From positions 930,001 through 994,000 of the forward strand of contig NZ_JAGQFP010000002.1 in assembly GCF_019090095.1 (NCBI RefSeq): 64,000 nt of DNA, read 5' to 3'. The translations under genes and the position numbers were made by a program. Under the pieces are notes generated by a model. The model saw only the letters and a program-made list of their open reading frames with translations. It had not been told where the DNA came from and ran no database searches. Source of the DNA: Stutzerimonas stutzeri (GTDB taxonomy: Bacteria; Pseudomonadota; Gammaproteobacteria; Pseudomonadales; Pseudomonadaceae). How positions within the stretch are numbered: the stretch's first letter is position 1; the number at the start of each line of letters is the position of its first letter. This document shows positions 40,272-48,198 of this stretch, in pieces.

Positions 40272-42101
40272 TCAGATTTGATTATTGCCTGCCTTGTTTG
40301 AGTCTGAGCGAAAAGCGTCCTCGTCTAAAGTCTTTAGAATGGTTAGCTGGAGTTGAGGTGGAAGATTGAGGTATTCAAGTATTGCGGGATTCAGTTTTTC
40401 ATGAATTTCTATCTCCGCTTGACCAAAGAATTCATTGATATAGAAATATAGATCTCTAATAACTTCGTATGGTTTTGCGTGATGGGTCCGTAGAATTGAT
40501 TTTGATTTAAGGCTATTGTTAAAGGTTGTCGAGGTGGCTGTTTTTATTGATTCTTCGTCAAAGGCTACGCTCTGGCAAAGTTTTCTGTGTATTTTAAGAA
40601 GCTTGGAGAGGTGCTTTTCAAGTTTTGATAAGGGGTTGCAAAGTTCGTCAGTGGTGCTGGTGGCGTTTTGCAGTGTTATTGAGTTGATTAGCGAGATGGC
40701 TTCAAAAACAAGCTTGGTCGAATCTGTCACCTGCGGGTTCTTAGAGAATGTCCAAAATGGGGTTGGCATGGGGATTTCAATTGATACGTTTTGCTGTTTA
40801 TTTTGAGCTAAACAAATTATAAATGGATCTAGGCTGTTATTTATCCATCTCCCGGGTTTCTTCAATTCCAAGGTAATGGCATAACTTGCTGCAATAACTG
40901 CAATTTCACCTAGCTGTTGCTTCTTGCTGCAGTTCAGTATGTCCTTAAGATTCAGCAGCGCACTCGTATTGTCGCCCTCAATTATCTGAAGGCGTGCCTT
41001 TAGATAATGGTGTACTGGCTTGAAAATCTCGAAATCTTCGTCTTGCTCAAGAAGGGCGATAGCTTCTCTGACTGGGGTGGTATCCGAGGCCGCTCTGTCG
41101 ATAATCTCTAGTGCATATGCTAGAGGTGCGCACTCTTCAATAGTCCTGGTGGCTACAAATCTCTCATAACAATTAAAGATTTCCATAATCGATGTGTCGA
41201 GATCTGGCTCGGGGAAACAGTTTGAACTTCCTATCATGTCATGATGCAAGATTATGTGAGACTGATGGAAATTGTCTTGAGTTTTTTTCTGGGCTTGGTT
41301 GGTGAACTCGTTAATGTAATACTTAAGGATTCCAAGGAGGCTGGCAGAGTGAATGTCTGGTGTGCCGTTGGATAAATGGCCAATGAATCTTTGAATTGCG
41401 GTCCCGGCTATATAGGCGGCGCGAACATTTTTGACTTTATCAGGTAGTTCTTCTTTGCAATCGCGACTGCTGAAATTTTGGTTCAGTTTACCAATTTTAT
41501 CTTCTATTGTTTTTAACTTGATGTCAGATTTTGTTGTGATCTTATTTAGCGAACTCCTGAAGTCCGCAGTGTTTGCCTCGGTTATTTTGTCAAGCTGTTG
41601 TCTCACTGCGTTGCGGGTGTTTTTTGCGCAGTCATATTCCGTCATATGAATATCGGGAAGTAGGTCGAAGAGGTAATATAGAGGTGTTGATTCTGGAAGG
41701 CGCGCACGGATATGGCATAAAAATAGTGCCAGTTGGGGGAATGCAATTATTGATAAAAATGCTCCCAAACCAGTTCGGTATGACGTTCTGGTGAAAACAG
41801 CCCTTGAGCGAATAAATGACAGGAGAGTCTCTGCAGTGTCCAGGAACTCAGAAAGCTCGTCGGCAATATTTTGATCGTCGCCAGACAAGAGCATTAGCAA
41901 CTCGCCGATTCGACCTTGGTTGGCACTTCGCCACGGTTTGGTTGCATTGGGACCAAAACGAGACTGTCTTCCATGCCACGAGCGCTGGAACGTCAATTTT
42001 TGCTCGTTCGCTTCTATCAGGCCGAATCCACTTGCTAGTGCGTCTATGGTTTCTGCGTAGGTTGGAATCCTTGCCCAGCCGAGGCCTGTTGCGTCCTTCA
42101 T
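40272..42101 (-). CDS. Unknown 609-residue protein in AT-rich accessory DNA
   Basis: I do not recognise this protein. The start at 42101 (MKDATGLGWARIPTYAETID) has AAAGGGCGAG upstream; an in-frame ATG at 42164 is possible. It begins with WHGRQSRFGPNATKPWRSAN, has one hydrophobic stretch around residue 130 (GLGAFLSIIAFPQLALFLC), then long helical, lysine- and glutamate-rich segments, and a central part (about 370-430: HHYLKARLQIIEGDNTSALL) that looks like TPR-type helical repeats. Codon use is clearly AT-richer than the backbone, a sign of transfer. Divergent from a 116-residue gene 109 bp away. Confidence 0.75.
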   Translation of the reverse strand: MKDATGLGWARIPTYAETIDALASGFGLIEANEQKLTFQRSWHGRQSRFGPNATKPWRSANQGRIGELLMLLSGDDQNIADELSEFLDTAETLLSFIRSRAVFTRTSYRTGLGAFLSIIAFPQLALFLCHIRARLPESTPLYYLFDLLPDIHMTEYDCAKNTRNAVRQQLDKITEANTADFRSSLNKITTKSDIKLKTIEDKIGKLNQNFSSRDCKEELPDKVKNVRAAYIAGTAIQRFIGHLSNGTPDIHSASLLGILKYYINEFTNQAQKKTQDNFHQSHIILHHDMIGSSNCFPEPDLDTSIMEIFNCYERFVATRTIEECAPLAYALEIIDRAASDTTPVREAIALLEQDEDFEIFKPVHHYLKARLQIIEGDNTSALLNLKDILNCSKKQQLGEIAVIAASYAITLELKKPGRWINNSLDPFIICLAQNKQQNVSIEIPMPTPFWTFSKNPQVTDSTKLVFEAISLINSITLQNATSTTDELCNPLSKLEKHLSKLLKIHRKLCQSVAFDEESIKTATSTTFNNSLKSKSILRTHHAKPYEVIRDLYFYINEFFGQAEIEIHEKLNPAILEYLNLPPQLQLTILKTLDEDAFRSDSNKAGNNQI

Positions 42102-42210
42102 CGATTCTCGCCCTTTCCGGTACCTAGAAAATGCAGAGTCACCATAGCCTGCTTCCCATCGCATCGCGATAGCCCCTGACAGGGTTCGGAATTTCAGAAG
42201 GAAAAATCAC

Positions 42211-42561
42211 ATGTTCAACTACTACCACCCGCTGACCATTCGAGACGTCGTCAACGCGCTAGAGGCGCTACGCCACGTACAGCGTCCCTACGGCGACAAC
42301 GAAGGGGATGCGATTAATCATCCTGACGTATACGCCGATCTGCCTACTCACACTCAACAGGCTGTTGATCTCGCCTGGCGTTACGTGCGCGAGTACTGCT
42401 GCCACATTGATGGTGCGATCAACTCGCGCTCGGTGACCTTGCTAAAGAAGCATGGCTATCAGATCCATCTCGGCCCTAATCAGTATGACCCGATGCTAAT
42501 TGCTGGCGTGATCACGGTTGGCGACTGGAACCTCGATCTGAGCGACGAGACCGCGGACTAA
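42211..42561 (+). CDS. Unknown 116-residue protein
   Basis: I do not recognise it. It starts MFNYYHPLTIRDVVNALEAL after AGAAGGA, and is hydrophilic and acidic with no signal or membrane segment. It ends GVITVGDWNLDLSDETAD. It lies between the 609-residue gene and an IS4-type fragment, in normal GC DNA. It may be cargo of the same element. Confidence 0.65.
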   Translation: MFNYYHPLTIRDVVNALEALRHVQRPYGDNEGDAINHPDVYADLPTHTQQAVDLAWRYVREYCCHIDGAINSRSVTLLKKHGYQIHLGPNQYDPMLIAGVITVGDWNLDLSDETAD

Positions 42562-42697
42562 GAAAACGTCGTATAGCCGAATGGCACTGAATTAAACCCA
42601 AGCCATTGATTTTTATGGGAAAGTAGAGGGCTGGCCGCCCCGGATAGTAGGCTGGAGGTTGCGAAATCCACAGCAACCACCCGAGGAGCCAGCCCAC

Positions 42698-43171
42698 ATG
42701 CATCCTAGCCACCGCCCAACAACGGGGCAACAACAGCGTGTACGCCACTATGCAAGCAACGCGGACAGCTATTTCCTGTTCAATCTGCTGACCAGCCCAA
42801 AGCTGTTCGACCGTGTTGGGGCGTTGCTACCGGAGCACCGCGAGCGGTTGTTTCCGCCGGCGGAAACCTTGTCGATGTTTCTCGCCCAGGTGTTGTCGGC
42901 TGACGGCAGCTGCCAAGCGGCGGTCAACGACGCCATGGTCAAGCGGGTGATCGGTGGGCTCAAGCCGGGCAGTACGGATTCCGGTGGGTACTGCAAGGCG
43001 CGCTCGCGTCTGCCGCAGTCAATGATCTCGGCGCTGGCACGCCAAACCGGGGGGATCATCGCCGAAGGTGCTGCCTCCTGGTGGCATTGGCGGGGTCGGC
43101 GGGTGCGCCTGGTCGACGGGGTCACGGTTACCTTGGCGGACACCGAAGAGAATCAGGCCGCCTATCCGCAG
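42698..43171 (+). pseudogene. IS4-family transposase, N-terminal fragment
   Basis: Starts at ATG 42698 after GAGGAGCC. The protein MHPSHRPTTGQQQRVRHYAS, LFPPAETLSMFLAQVLSADG, SGGYCKARSRLPQSMISALA and VRLVDGVTVTLADTEENQAA is the first third of an IS4-family DDE transposase, including the first catalytic aspartate (LVDGVT). After AAYPQ it changes abruptly into LVIFDEFH and a stop (43172-43198), so the catalytic remainder is lost at a junction with copy B of the hrpB-like repeat. The IS left end probably begins near 42583 (GGCACTGAATTAAACCC). Confidence 0.8.
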
Positions 43172-43235
43172 CTCGTAATCTTCGATGAGTTCCATTAATT
43201 ACTAAATGCACTAAAATTCATAATTCTTGTCAAAA
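43172..43235. repeat. Attachment-site-like repeat (copy B) next to the IS4 fragment
   Basis: CTCGTAATCTTCGATGAGTT continues to CCAT, then TAATTACTAAATGCAC and TTCTTGTCAAAA. It is a direct repeat of 39791-39856 lying 3381 bp to the right, again coding LVIFDEFH with different third bases. It may separate two tandemly inserted elements. Confidence 0.6.
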
Positions 43236-43338
43236 ACGAGAGCTTCATCACGTTGTTTATATGGGCAGGTGAGCGCCGCTAGCCCTCACAAGCTCACCAC
43301 GGTCAACGTAAAGCAACTGCACGAGAGCCAGTGGCGTG

Positions 43339-43497
43339 ATGATTCGCTTGGTGGTCGTGAAAGGGTACGTATCCCGGTTACTAATGAACGAGGCAATAGC
43401 AGCCTACATACGGCTCGTGCGGCCCGAGCTGGGAGCCGATTTAAAGGGAGTTTTAGAGGCTATTAGTGTTGACGTGCGAAGTATGGAGCGGGAATGA
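43339..43497 (+). pseudogene. Fragment resembling the C-terminus of RepB/ParB-type partition proteins
   Basis: A 52-codon frame, MIRLVVVKGYVSRLLMNEAI and AAYIRLVRPELGADLKGVLE, ending at TGA 43495-43497. The pattern VVVKGYxxxLLxNExIxxYI-RxxxPEL resembles the C-terminal domain of plasmid RepB partition proteins. No matching N-terminal part is in frame upstream. Called a remnant on pattern recognition alone. Confidence 0.4.
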
Positions 43498-43520
43498 AAG
43501 GCATCCTCCAGCGGAGTGCT

Positions 43521-43712
43521 GAATCGTCCCGGCTTTTGTGGAGGCCGTTTCGTTTAAGTCAGGCCGCAATGGCCACACCAGCTTGTTGCCGGTAGAAGTT
43601 TGCCTCAGCCTCCGCAGGCGGGATATACCCGATTGAACTCAGCAGGCGCTCATTGTTGTACCAGTGTTGTACCAGTGCACCCACCTGGTCTGGCTCAGCT
43701 AGTTCCGTGATC
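43521..43712 (-). mobile_element. IS3-family element remnant: 3' end with last codons of the transposase
   Basis: On the minus strand ELAEPDQVGALVQHWYNNER and LLSSIGYIPPAEAEANFYRQ, ending QAGVAIAA and stop (43559-43561), is the C-terminus of an IS3-family (IS51-like) OrfB. An 11-bp duplication GTTGTACCAGT lies inside. The IS end region (GAATCGTCCCGGC ... GCCGTTTCGTTTAAGTCAGG) is also present and recurs at 52956. The 5' part of the element is absent. Confidence 0.8.
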
Positions 43713-43973
43713 AGAAAACATCGGATCATTTAACAGCCAGCTGACTAACACCGGATGTAGAGGTCCATGCTTGTCGGCCAATAGGGAAAGTTCCTGCTTG
43801 GATCGCTCTTCCGCTCGCCCAGCCAACGAGATGGTCTCCGCTGTCGGGTAATGCCGTAGTAGATTTTTTGCTTGGTACCGTACGCTTTCAGGAAGGCTCG
43901 TGTCCCTGGCCAGTTCCTGTAGGAAGTCCCGTGTTTGCACAACGCTACGGGTGCGCTCATGGGCCATCGTCAT
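43695..43973 (-). CDS. BPSL0761 family small protein
   Basis: 92 residues starting MTMAHERTRSVVQTRDFLQE, with LPESVRYQAKNLLRHYPTAE and LAGRAEERSKQELSLLADKH. This matches the BPSL0761 family, small cytosolic proteins of unknown function often found beside umuC/rulB-type genes and mobile DNA. Its last few codons lie in the IS3 remnant, so the natural C-terminus may have been replaced. Confidence 0.7.
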   Translation of the reverse strand: MTMAHERTRSVVQTRDFLQELARDTSLPESVRYQAKNLLRHYPTAETISLAGRAEERSKQELSLLADKHGPLHPVLVSWLLNDPMFSDHGTS

Positions 43974-44198
43974 GGCATTGCTCCTGAAATGTCCGCAGGG
44001 GGAGACGGCTTCCCGTCAACATGTCCCACGGCCCGTGGGGGCATTTTACTGTATGAAGCCTGATCTGCCAAAAAGGGTGGAGCCTCAATCATCAGTCTCC
44101 TGTGATCCGCTCCGCACCGCTATTGCCCGCAAAACAGCATTCGAAGGTGGCAGAGTAACGGTGCGGCCAGGCCTGGGGGCATATCACTCATCGTGGTG

Positions 44199-44295
44199 CA
44201 GCCATGGTCGACGAAGCTTCAAGTGCGCTGGTTAGCAACCTATGTGAGCAGAGCGGCCGAGAAACTGCGTGGCCAGGGCTCGTTGTGCAGCACTA
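44199..44295 (+). pseudogene. UmuC/RulB fragment cut by IS21
   Basis: In frame: LATYVSRAAEKLRGQGSLCS (44232-44291) matches the conserved C-terminal region of the Y-family polymerase subunit UmuC/RulB. The homology starts abruptly and is cut at the IS21 left end at 44296. Nothing else of the gene remains on the other side of the IS. Confidence 0.6.
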
Positions 44296-44489
44296 TGTTG
44301 GCGCTGATGGAAAATTGACCCACCCTGCCGATTGAAATTTGACCCAGGGCGGATTGCTGATTTTGTTACCAGCAACTGTGGATAAGTCTACCAGCGCAGC
44401 TGCTGTTGCCCCCACTCCTTCGCTAGCCCAGTTCAGTTGTTTAAGACCTGCCACATGCAGCCATGCAGCAGGCCGTCGTCACCATGAAA

Positions 44490-45317
44490 TCAGAACGACT
44501 CATCGTCCTCCGGTTCCTGGCCGCCCTTACGCTTTCGCTCCCGTGATTTGATCTTGGCCTGGGCCGCCAAGCTACTGTGTTGCAGGCGATAGGACTCGTT
44601 ACCGGTTTCGACGATGTGGCAGTGGTGGGTCAGCCGATCCAGCAGGGCGGTGGTCATCTTGGCGTCGCCGAACACGCTCGACCATTCGGCGAAGCTCAGG
44701 TTGGTGGTGATCACCACGCTGGTGTGTTCGTACAGCTTGGACAGCAGGTGAAACAGCAACGCACCGCCAGCCTGGCTGAACGGCAGATAACCCAGTTCGT
44801 CGAGGATGACCAGATCCATGCGCAGCAGTGCCTGGGCGATCCGCCCGGCTTTGCCGTCGTGTTTTTCGCGCTCCAGCAGATTGACCAGATCGACCGTGGA
44901 GTAGAAGCGCACGCGCTTGCCATGCCGGGTGATGCCGGACACGGCCAGCGCGGTGGCTAGGTGGGTTTTACCGGTGCCTGGCCCACCGATCAGCACCACG
45001 TTCTGCGCGGTGTCGGTAAAGGCCAGGCTGGCCAGCTCGCTGATCAGGCGTGCGTCGGCGCTAGAGGCGTTGAAATCGAAGCTGGCCAGATCGCGGTGCA
45101 TCGGCAGCTTGGCCATGTTCATCTGGTGGCTCACCGAGCGCATGGCGCGATCTGTGTGCTCTTGTTCCAGCAGGTGTTCGAGCAGCCACTTGGACGAGGC
45201 TGTGTTCGACTCACCCTGTGCAGTTAACTCCGCCCAGGCCGTGGCCATGCCGTGCAGGCGCAGCTCCTTGAGTTCCGCCATCAAATCACGCATGACCGAC
45301 CTCCTCGGCCTGGCCAC
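44490..45317 (-). CDS. istB: IS21 helper ATPase IstB
   Basis: A 275-residue AAA+ transposition helper starting at 45317, overlapping istA by 32 bases. Walker A is [20 protein letters not shown] and Walker B is [37 protein letters not shown] is also conserved. IstB activates the IstA transposase and chooses target DNA. It looks intact. Confidence 0.93.
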   Translation of the reverse strand: MARPRRSVMRDLMAELKELRLHGMATAWAELTAQGESNTASSKWLLEHLLEQEHTDRAMRSVSHQMNMAKLPMHRDLASFDFNASSADARLISELASLAFTDTAQNVVLIGGPGTGKTHLATALAVSGITRHGKRVRFYSTVDLVNLLEREKHDGKAGRIAQALLRMDLVILDELGYLPFSQAGGALLFHLLSKLYEHTSVVITTNLSFAEWSSVFGDAKMTTALLDRLTHHCHIVETGNESYRLQHSSLAAQAKIKSRERKRKGGQEPEDDESF

Positions 45318-46769
45318 GCAGGCGGTCGTAGCGTGCCGTGTTAGCGACGGGGGCTTCCTTGAGCGACAAGTGGGTTTCGACGCTGGGTGGTGGTTCGGAT
45401 GCTGTCAGCCGTGCCACGACATTGAGGATGTGTTCGGCGCTCAGGCTGCCGCTTTCCAGTACCAGCTCAACAGCCACCAGCACCGCATCGAGCCCGGCGA
45501 CCGGTACGGCAGCCAGAACTTGCGCCATGATCCGGTCACCGCCGGCATGACGCCCCAGACCGTGCTTAAGCTGACGCAGCGGCGCCGGCAGATCAGCAAA
45601 GGGCGCGCCGTTGCGCAGCGCACCGGGCTTGCGTTCGATCAGCGGGAGGTAGTGCTGCCAGTCATAGCTGACCTGGTCGCGATCCAGCAAGCGGACATGG
45701 CTGGCGATCAGCGCGTCGTCAGCCACCACCTCGATTCGCGTCGGATACAAACGGCTGCTGACCCACTTACCCGCGTACTCACACGGCACCGAGTAGCGGT
45801 TGCGCCCGACGCTGACCAGGCAGGTGCTGGAGACCCGCGCAGGCCGCTCGACGTAACCGTCGAATGGCGCTGGCACAGGCATCAGTTCAGCGCGCTCCAA
45901 CTCCAGCACTTCGGCCACACTCAGCCCGCTGTATTGAGGGTGCGTCAGCTCGTTCCAAAGCGCGCGGCAGCGCTGGCCCAGCCAGGCATTGAGTTCCTCG
46001 AAGGAGTGAAACTGGCAGTCCTGGGCGTCTAGCCAGATACGCCTGCGGCTGTCTTGCACGTTCTTTTCAACGATGCCCTTTTCCCAACCAGCGGCGACGT
46101 TGCAGAAGTCCGGATCGAACAGGTAATGCGCGCACATCACCGCAAAGCGCGCATTCACCGCCCGGCCTTTGCCCTTATTGACCTTGTCGACGGCGGTCTT
46201 CATGTTGTCGTAGATGCCCCGGCGCGGCACGCCGCCCAAGGCGCCGAACGAGCGTGTATGGGCGTCAAATAACATCTCATGGCCCTGGCTCGGATACGCC
46301 ACAAGCCAGAACGCACGGCTGGCACACAGCTTCAGATGTGCCACCTGCATACGCCGGTAAATGCCGCCGACCAGCAAGCCTTCCTCGCTCCAGTCAAACT
46401 GAAACGCCTCGCCAAGAGCAAAGGTCAGCGGCACAAAGGCCTGCGACGCCTTGCCCTGTCCCCCTCGCCAGGCACGGATAAACGCGGTGAGCTGGCTGTA
46501 GCCACCGTCATAACCTTCGGCTTTGATTTGCGCCAACAGCGCCTTGGCAGCGAATCGGCTTTTAGCGCCTGCTCTAGCGTGGCGTGAAAAGGGCTGAGTT
46601 TGTTAAAGATCGCGCGGCGTTGGTACACCGGCTGCTTGGCCTCAGGTGCTCTGACCCACTTGCGAATCGTGTTGCGCGCCAGCCCGGTGCGCTTGGCTAT
46701 CTCATGCAGCGACAGCTTGTCGCGGAAATACATCCGCCGAATTTTGCCCATCATTTCCATACTGATCAC
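45286..46769 (-). pseudogene. istA: IS21 transposase IstA, split by a frameshift
   Basis: The first part starts MISMEMMGKIRRMYFRDKLS with a helix-turn-helix (LSLHEIAKRTGLARNTIRKW) and runs to FHATLEQALKADS. The second part continues from AQIKAEGYDGGYSQLTAFI through the DDE core (FQFDWSEEG, GIYDNMKTAVDKV, CNVAAGWEKGIVEKNV). The two are in different frames, with the shift between about 46537 and 46560. Joined, they give a normal IstA of about 490 residues. IS21 elements are not known to need frameshifting, so the element is probably defective unless this is a sequencing error. Confidence 0.85.
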
Positions 46770-46875
46770 CCTGTGTTCTCCTGCTCAAAAATTGAGCAGA
46801 AGCAGTTGAACACCTGGGTCAGTTTTCAGTCGGCAGAACAGCCTCTACTGGGTCAGTTTTCGGTCAGCGGCAACA

Positions 46876-47814
46876 AACCTGCTGGCCGGCTATCATTTCC
46901 GCTACCGCAAGATGGGTGCCGTGGCCTATCGGCACGTGGCCAACAACTACATCGCTGTGTTCCAGCACTTCATCCCACCAGGCATCTGGGAGGCGATTTA
47001 CGTAATTGAGGGGCTGCTTAAGGCTGATCTCAGTGTCGAGGCAGACACTGTGTATTCAGATACTCAGGGGCAATCGGCGACAGTCTTTGCCTTCACCCAT
47101 CTGCTGGGCATCAACTTGATGCCACGTATCCGCAACTGGCGTGACCTGGTGATGTGCCGGCCGGATCGCGGCGCGTCGTACAAGCATATCAACCGCCTGT
47201 TCACCGACACTGCCGACTGGCACTTGATCGAAACTCACTGGCAAGATCTGATGCAGGTCGCGCTGTCCATCCAGGCCGGCAAAATCTCCTCGCCTATGCT
47301 GCTGCGAAAACTCGGCTCCTATAGTCGGCGCAACAAGCTCTACCATGCGGCCCAGGCACTGGGCAGCGTGATCCGCACGATCTTCCTGCTCAACTGGATC
47401 GGCAGCCGCGAGCTGCGCCAGGAAGTTACCGCCAACACCAACAAAATCGAGTCCTACAATGGTTTCTCGAAGTGGCTTTCGTTCGGTGGCGACGTGATTG
47501 CCGAGAACGATCCGGACGAACAGCAAAAACGTCTGCGCTACAACGACATGGTGGCCTCATCGGTGATCCTGCAGAACACTGTAGATATGATGCGCATCCT
47601 GCAGAAATTGGCCCGAGAGGGTTGGCAGTTCACCGACGAGGATGTGTCCTTCCTCAGCCCCTACCTGACCAGCAACGTCAAACGCTTCGGCGAATTCAAC
47701 CTAAAGCTCAACCGGCCACCGGAGCCCTGGATTAAGGACTCGGTGTTCCAACAAGCTGCCGGCTCGCTGCGGGTGATCACACCTCGCCAGCTAGATACCG
47801 AGAAAACGACATGA
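46876..47814 (+). pseudogene. tnpA: Tn3-family transposase TnpA, C-terminal fragment
   Basis: The frame is open from the IS21 end at 46876 (NLLAGYHFRYRKMG) and runs for 312 codons. It contains the Tn3-family catalytic region: LSVEADTVYSDTQGQSATVF, HLLGINLMPRIRNWRDL, and the glutamate in TANTNKIESYNGFSKW. Full Tn3 transposases have about 1000 residues, so roughly the first two thirds are missing, removed at the IS21 junction. The stop overlaps the tnpC start by four bases. Confidence 0.9.
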
Positions 47815-48173
47815 TCAATGTTCCTCCCGCAGCCTTTCGCGTTACACCGTACGGCGAAGTCGATGCGGTGGCGTTGGAAAACCTACGCGACGGCTTCGAC
47901 GCCTCTCAACTGCTCCGGCTGGTTGATCGATTGGACGCCTGCTTGCTGCAACTGGGCGGAACCACCGCCATTCGCGACGAGCTGCTGAGATTGCATGCGA
48001 TGGCTCTGACGATAATTGAGGGCATCGCCCTTACGGTGCCTGCCGAGAGTGCTTGTATCTGGGCAGAAGCCGAATCTCTGCAGACGGATCTTGAGGCGCT
48101 GGTTTCCTGGGCTCGCACTGCTCAGCTCATCATTGCGCCGCTGATCAATCTTGCTCCACAGCACGAGGCATGA
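47811..48173 (+). CDS. tnpC: Tn3-family transposase regulator TnpC (Tn4651/Tn4652 type)
   Basis: A 120-residue protein starting MINVPPAAFRVTPYGEVDAV, with RDGFDASQLLRLVDRLDACL and helical C-terminal segments, matching TnpC of the Tn4651/Tn4652 branch, where it lowers TnpA levels post-transcriptionally. It is coupled by ATGA overlap to the tnpA fragment. It marks the right side of a Tn4651-like transposon; the terminal inverted repeat was not identified. Confidence 0.75.
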   Translation: MINVPPAAFRVTPYGEVDAVALENLRDGFDASQLLRLVDRLDACLLQLGGTTAIRDELLRLHAMALTIIEGIALTVPAESACIWAEAESLQTDLEALVSWARTAQLIIAPLINLAPQHEA

Positions 48174-48198
48174 GCGCTCTCGCCGATTTCGACCAGGC

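Larger units (their letters stand above)
44296..46875 (-). mobile_element. IS21-family insertion sequence (2580 bp)
   Basis: The ends are TGTTGGCGCTGATGGAAAAT on the left and, read inward from 46875, TGTTGCCGCTGACCGAAAAC on the right. Inside each end are repeated motifs of the type CTGGGTCA-N4-TTC (for example 46827 and 46855 on the right, and TTGACCC at 44314 and 44338 on the left), the multiple terminal repeats of IS21 elements. It carries istA (frameshifted) and istB on the minus strand. Flanks belong to different genes (umuC fragment left, Tn3 transposase right) and show no obvious target duplication. Confidence 0.85.

Noticed and set aside
43227..43466. 79-codon open frame overlapping the RepB-like fragment
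   Set aside because: The competing frame has the RepB-like pattern; this one shows no recognisable features and no ribosome site.
46537..46560. Programmed ribosomal frameshift in istA
   Set aside because: IS21 IstA is normally a single frame and no slippery run such as AAAAAAA is present; a mutation or sequencing error is simpler.
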